NCBI GenBank assembly: GCA_036881905.1
Contig: JBAJNN010000006.1
Location: forward strand, 18,893 to 82,892
DNA: 64,000 nucleotides
Source of the DNA: JBAJNN01 sp036881905
Lineage (GTDB): Bacteria; Pseudomonadota; Alphaproteobacteria; Rhizobiales; Im1
Direction: 5' to 3'
Of the stretch, positions 63,867-64,000 are shown in pieces. Each line of letters opens with the position of its first letter. Within the stretch, counting starts at the first letter, position 1. The position numbers were made by a program, and so were the translations under genes. Below the pieces are notes generated by a model. That model had not been told where the DNA came from and did not search any database. It saw only the letters and a program-made list of their open reading frames with translations.

Positions 63867-64000
63867 CTGTGGAGCCTCAATAGGTTGTCCTTGTTTAGGC
63901 CGAGGCGACTGATTGGGGTTTGATCTTTTATTGCACCGTGTGGTCGATGCCAATTGTAGAGGGGGATCCACACGGGCAGGTCTGCGGCGCGCTGATCTGA
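63863..64000 (-). mobile_element. IS481-type transposase, C-terminal end (runs off window)
   Basis: Read leftward from base 64000, 45 residues end at a TAG at 63863-63865. They carry the typical C-terminal block of IS481 integrases, YNWHRPHGAIKDQTPISRL, then NKDNLLRLHS and stop. The catalytic core is outside the window. The element end must lie within or at the maf 3' end, because the two stop codons overlap; no terminal inverted repeat can be defined from one end. Confidence 0.8.

Noticed and set aside
1..64000. CRISPR arrays, tRNA or rRNA genes, prophage, defence or secondary-metabolite islands
   Set aside because: No regularly spaced repeats, cloverleaf-like sequences, rRNA cores or characteristic gene families were seen.

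Overview
The window looks like a GC-rich alphaproteobacterial chromosome segment, most like the Rhodospirillales and their relatives. The evidence is gene order: rpsF-rpsR-DUF2232-rplI with dnaB, alr-mlaE-mlaF-radA, fabD-fabG-acpP-fabF-mltG-gmk, phoR-pstSCAB-phoU-phoB, ubiG/lysC-ptsP, prfA-prmC-DUF4167 and mnmE-mnmG-rsmG-parA-parB next to rho-hemJ-hemE. Almost everything is core metabolism, envelope synthesis or chromosome maintenance. No rRNA, tRNA, CRISPR array, prophage or defence island was recognised.

Layout. 0-13 kb: the 3' end of heme A synthase, a compositionally odd acetyltransferase, then leftward radA, mlaF, mlaE, alr, dnaB, cfa, rplI, a DUF2232 membrane protein, rpsR and rpsF. Two wrecked genes (MFS exporter, TauD-like dioxygenase) lie between alr and dnaB. 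13-19 kb: the rightward fatty-acid synthesis cluster with mltG and gmk. 19-26 kb: rmuC, two broken secreted-protein genes, cvpA, purF, an SDR and carD. 26-34.4 kb: a complete phosphate-sensing and uptake cluster with a Pho box. 34.6-41 kb: ahcY, birA, RNase J and parC. 41-49.4 kb: bpt, an SLC13/TrkA_C permease, ubiG, lysC, ptsP and a RodZ-like HTH membrane protein. 49.4-52.8 kb: prfA, prmC and DUF4167. 53-63.9 kb: parB, parA, rsmG, mnmG, mnmE, rho, hemJ and hemE on the minus strand, then ppsR and maf on the plus strand. The end of an IS481-type transposase runs off the right edge.

The most informative signal is the hemE-ppsR intergenic region (61973-62403). Gene strand flips there, two perfect parS palindromes lie 5-7 kb away, the DNA is AT-rich with DnaA-box-like 9-mers, and there are two exact and one near-exact TTAA-N7-TTAA CtrA sites. 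I read it as the chromosomal origin, possibly under CtrA control as in Caulobacter.

The second theme is genome wear. Four genes are broken, an IS abuts maf, coaX is absent from its usual place between birA and rnj, and conserved neighbourhoods are split. A bipartite palindromic repeat of about 100-115 bp occurs at least five times. Three copies carry the stop codon of the neighbouring gene and one ends exactly at the birA start codon. I see no obviously new enzymatic or defence system. The candidate novelties are the CtrA-marked origin, the gene-boundary repeat family and a small array of dyad repeats between rpsF and fabD.
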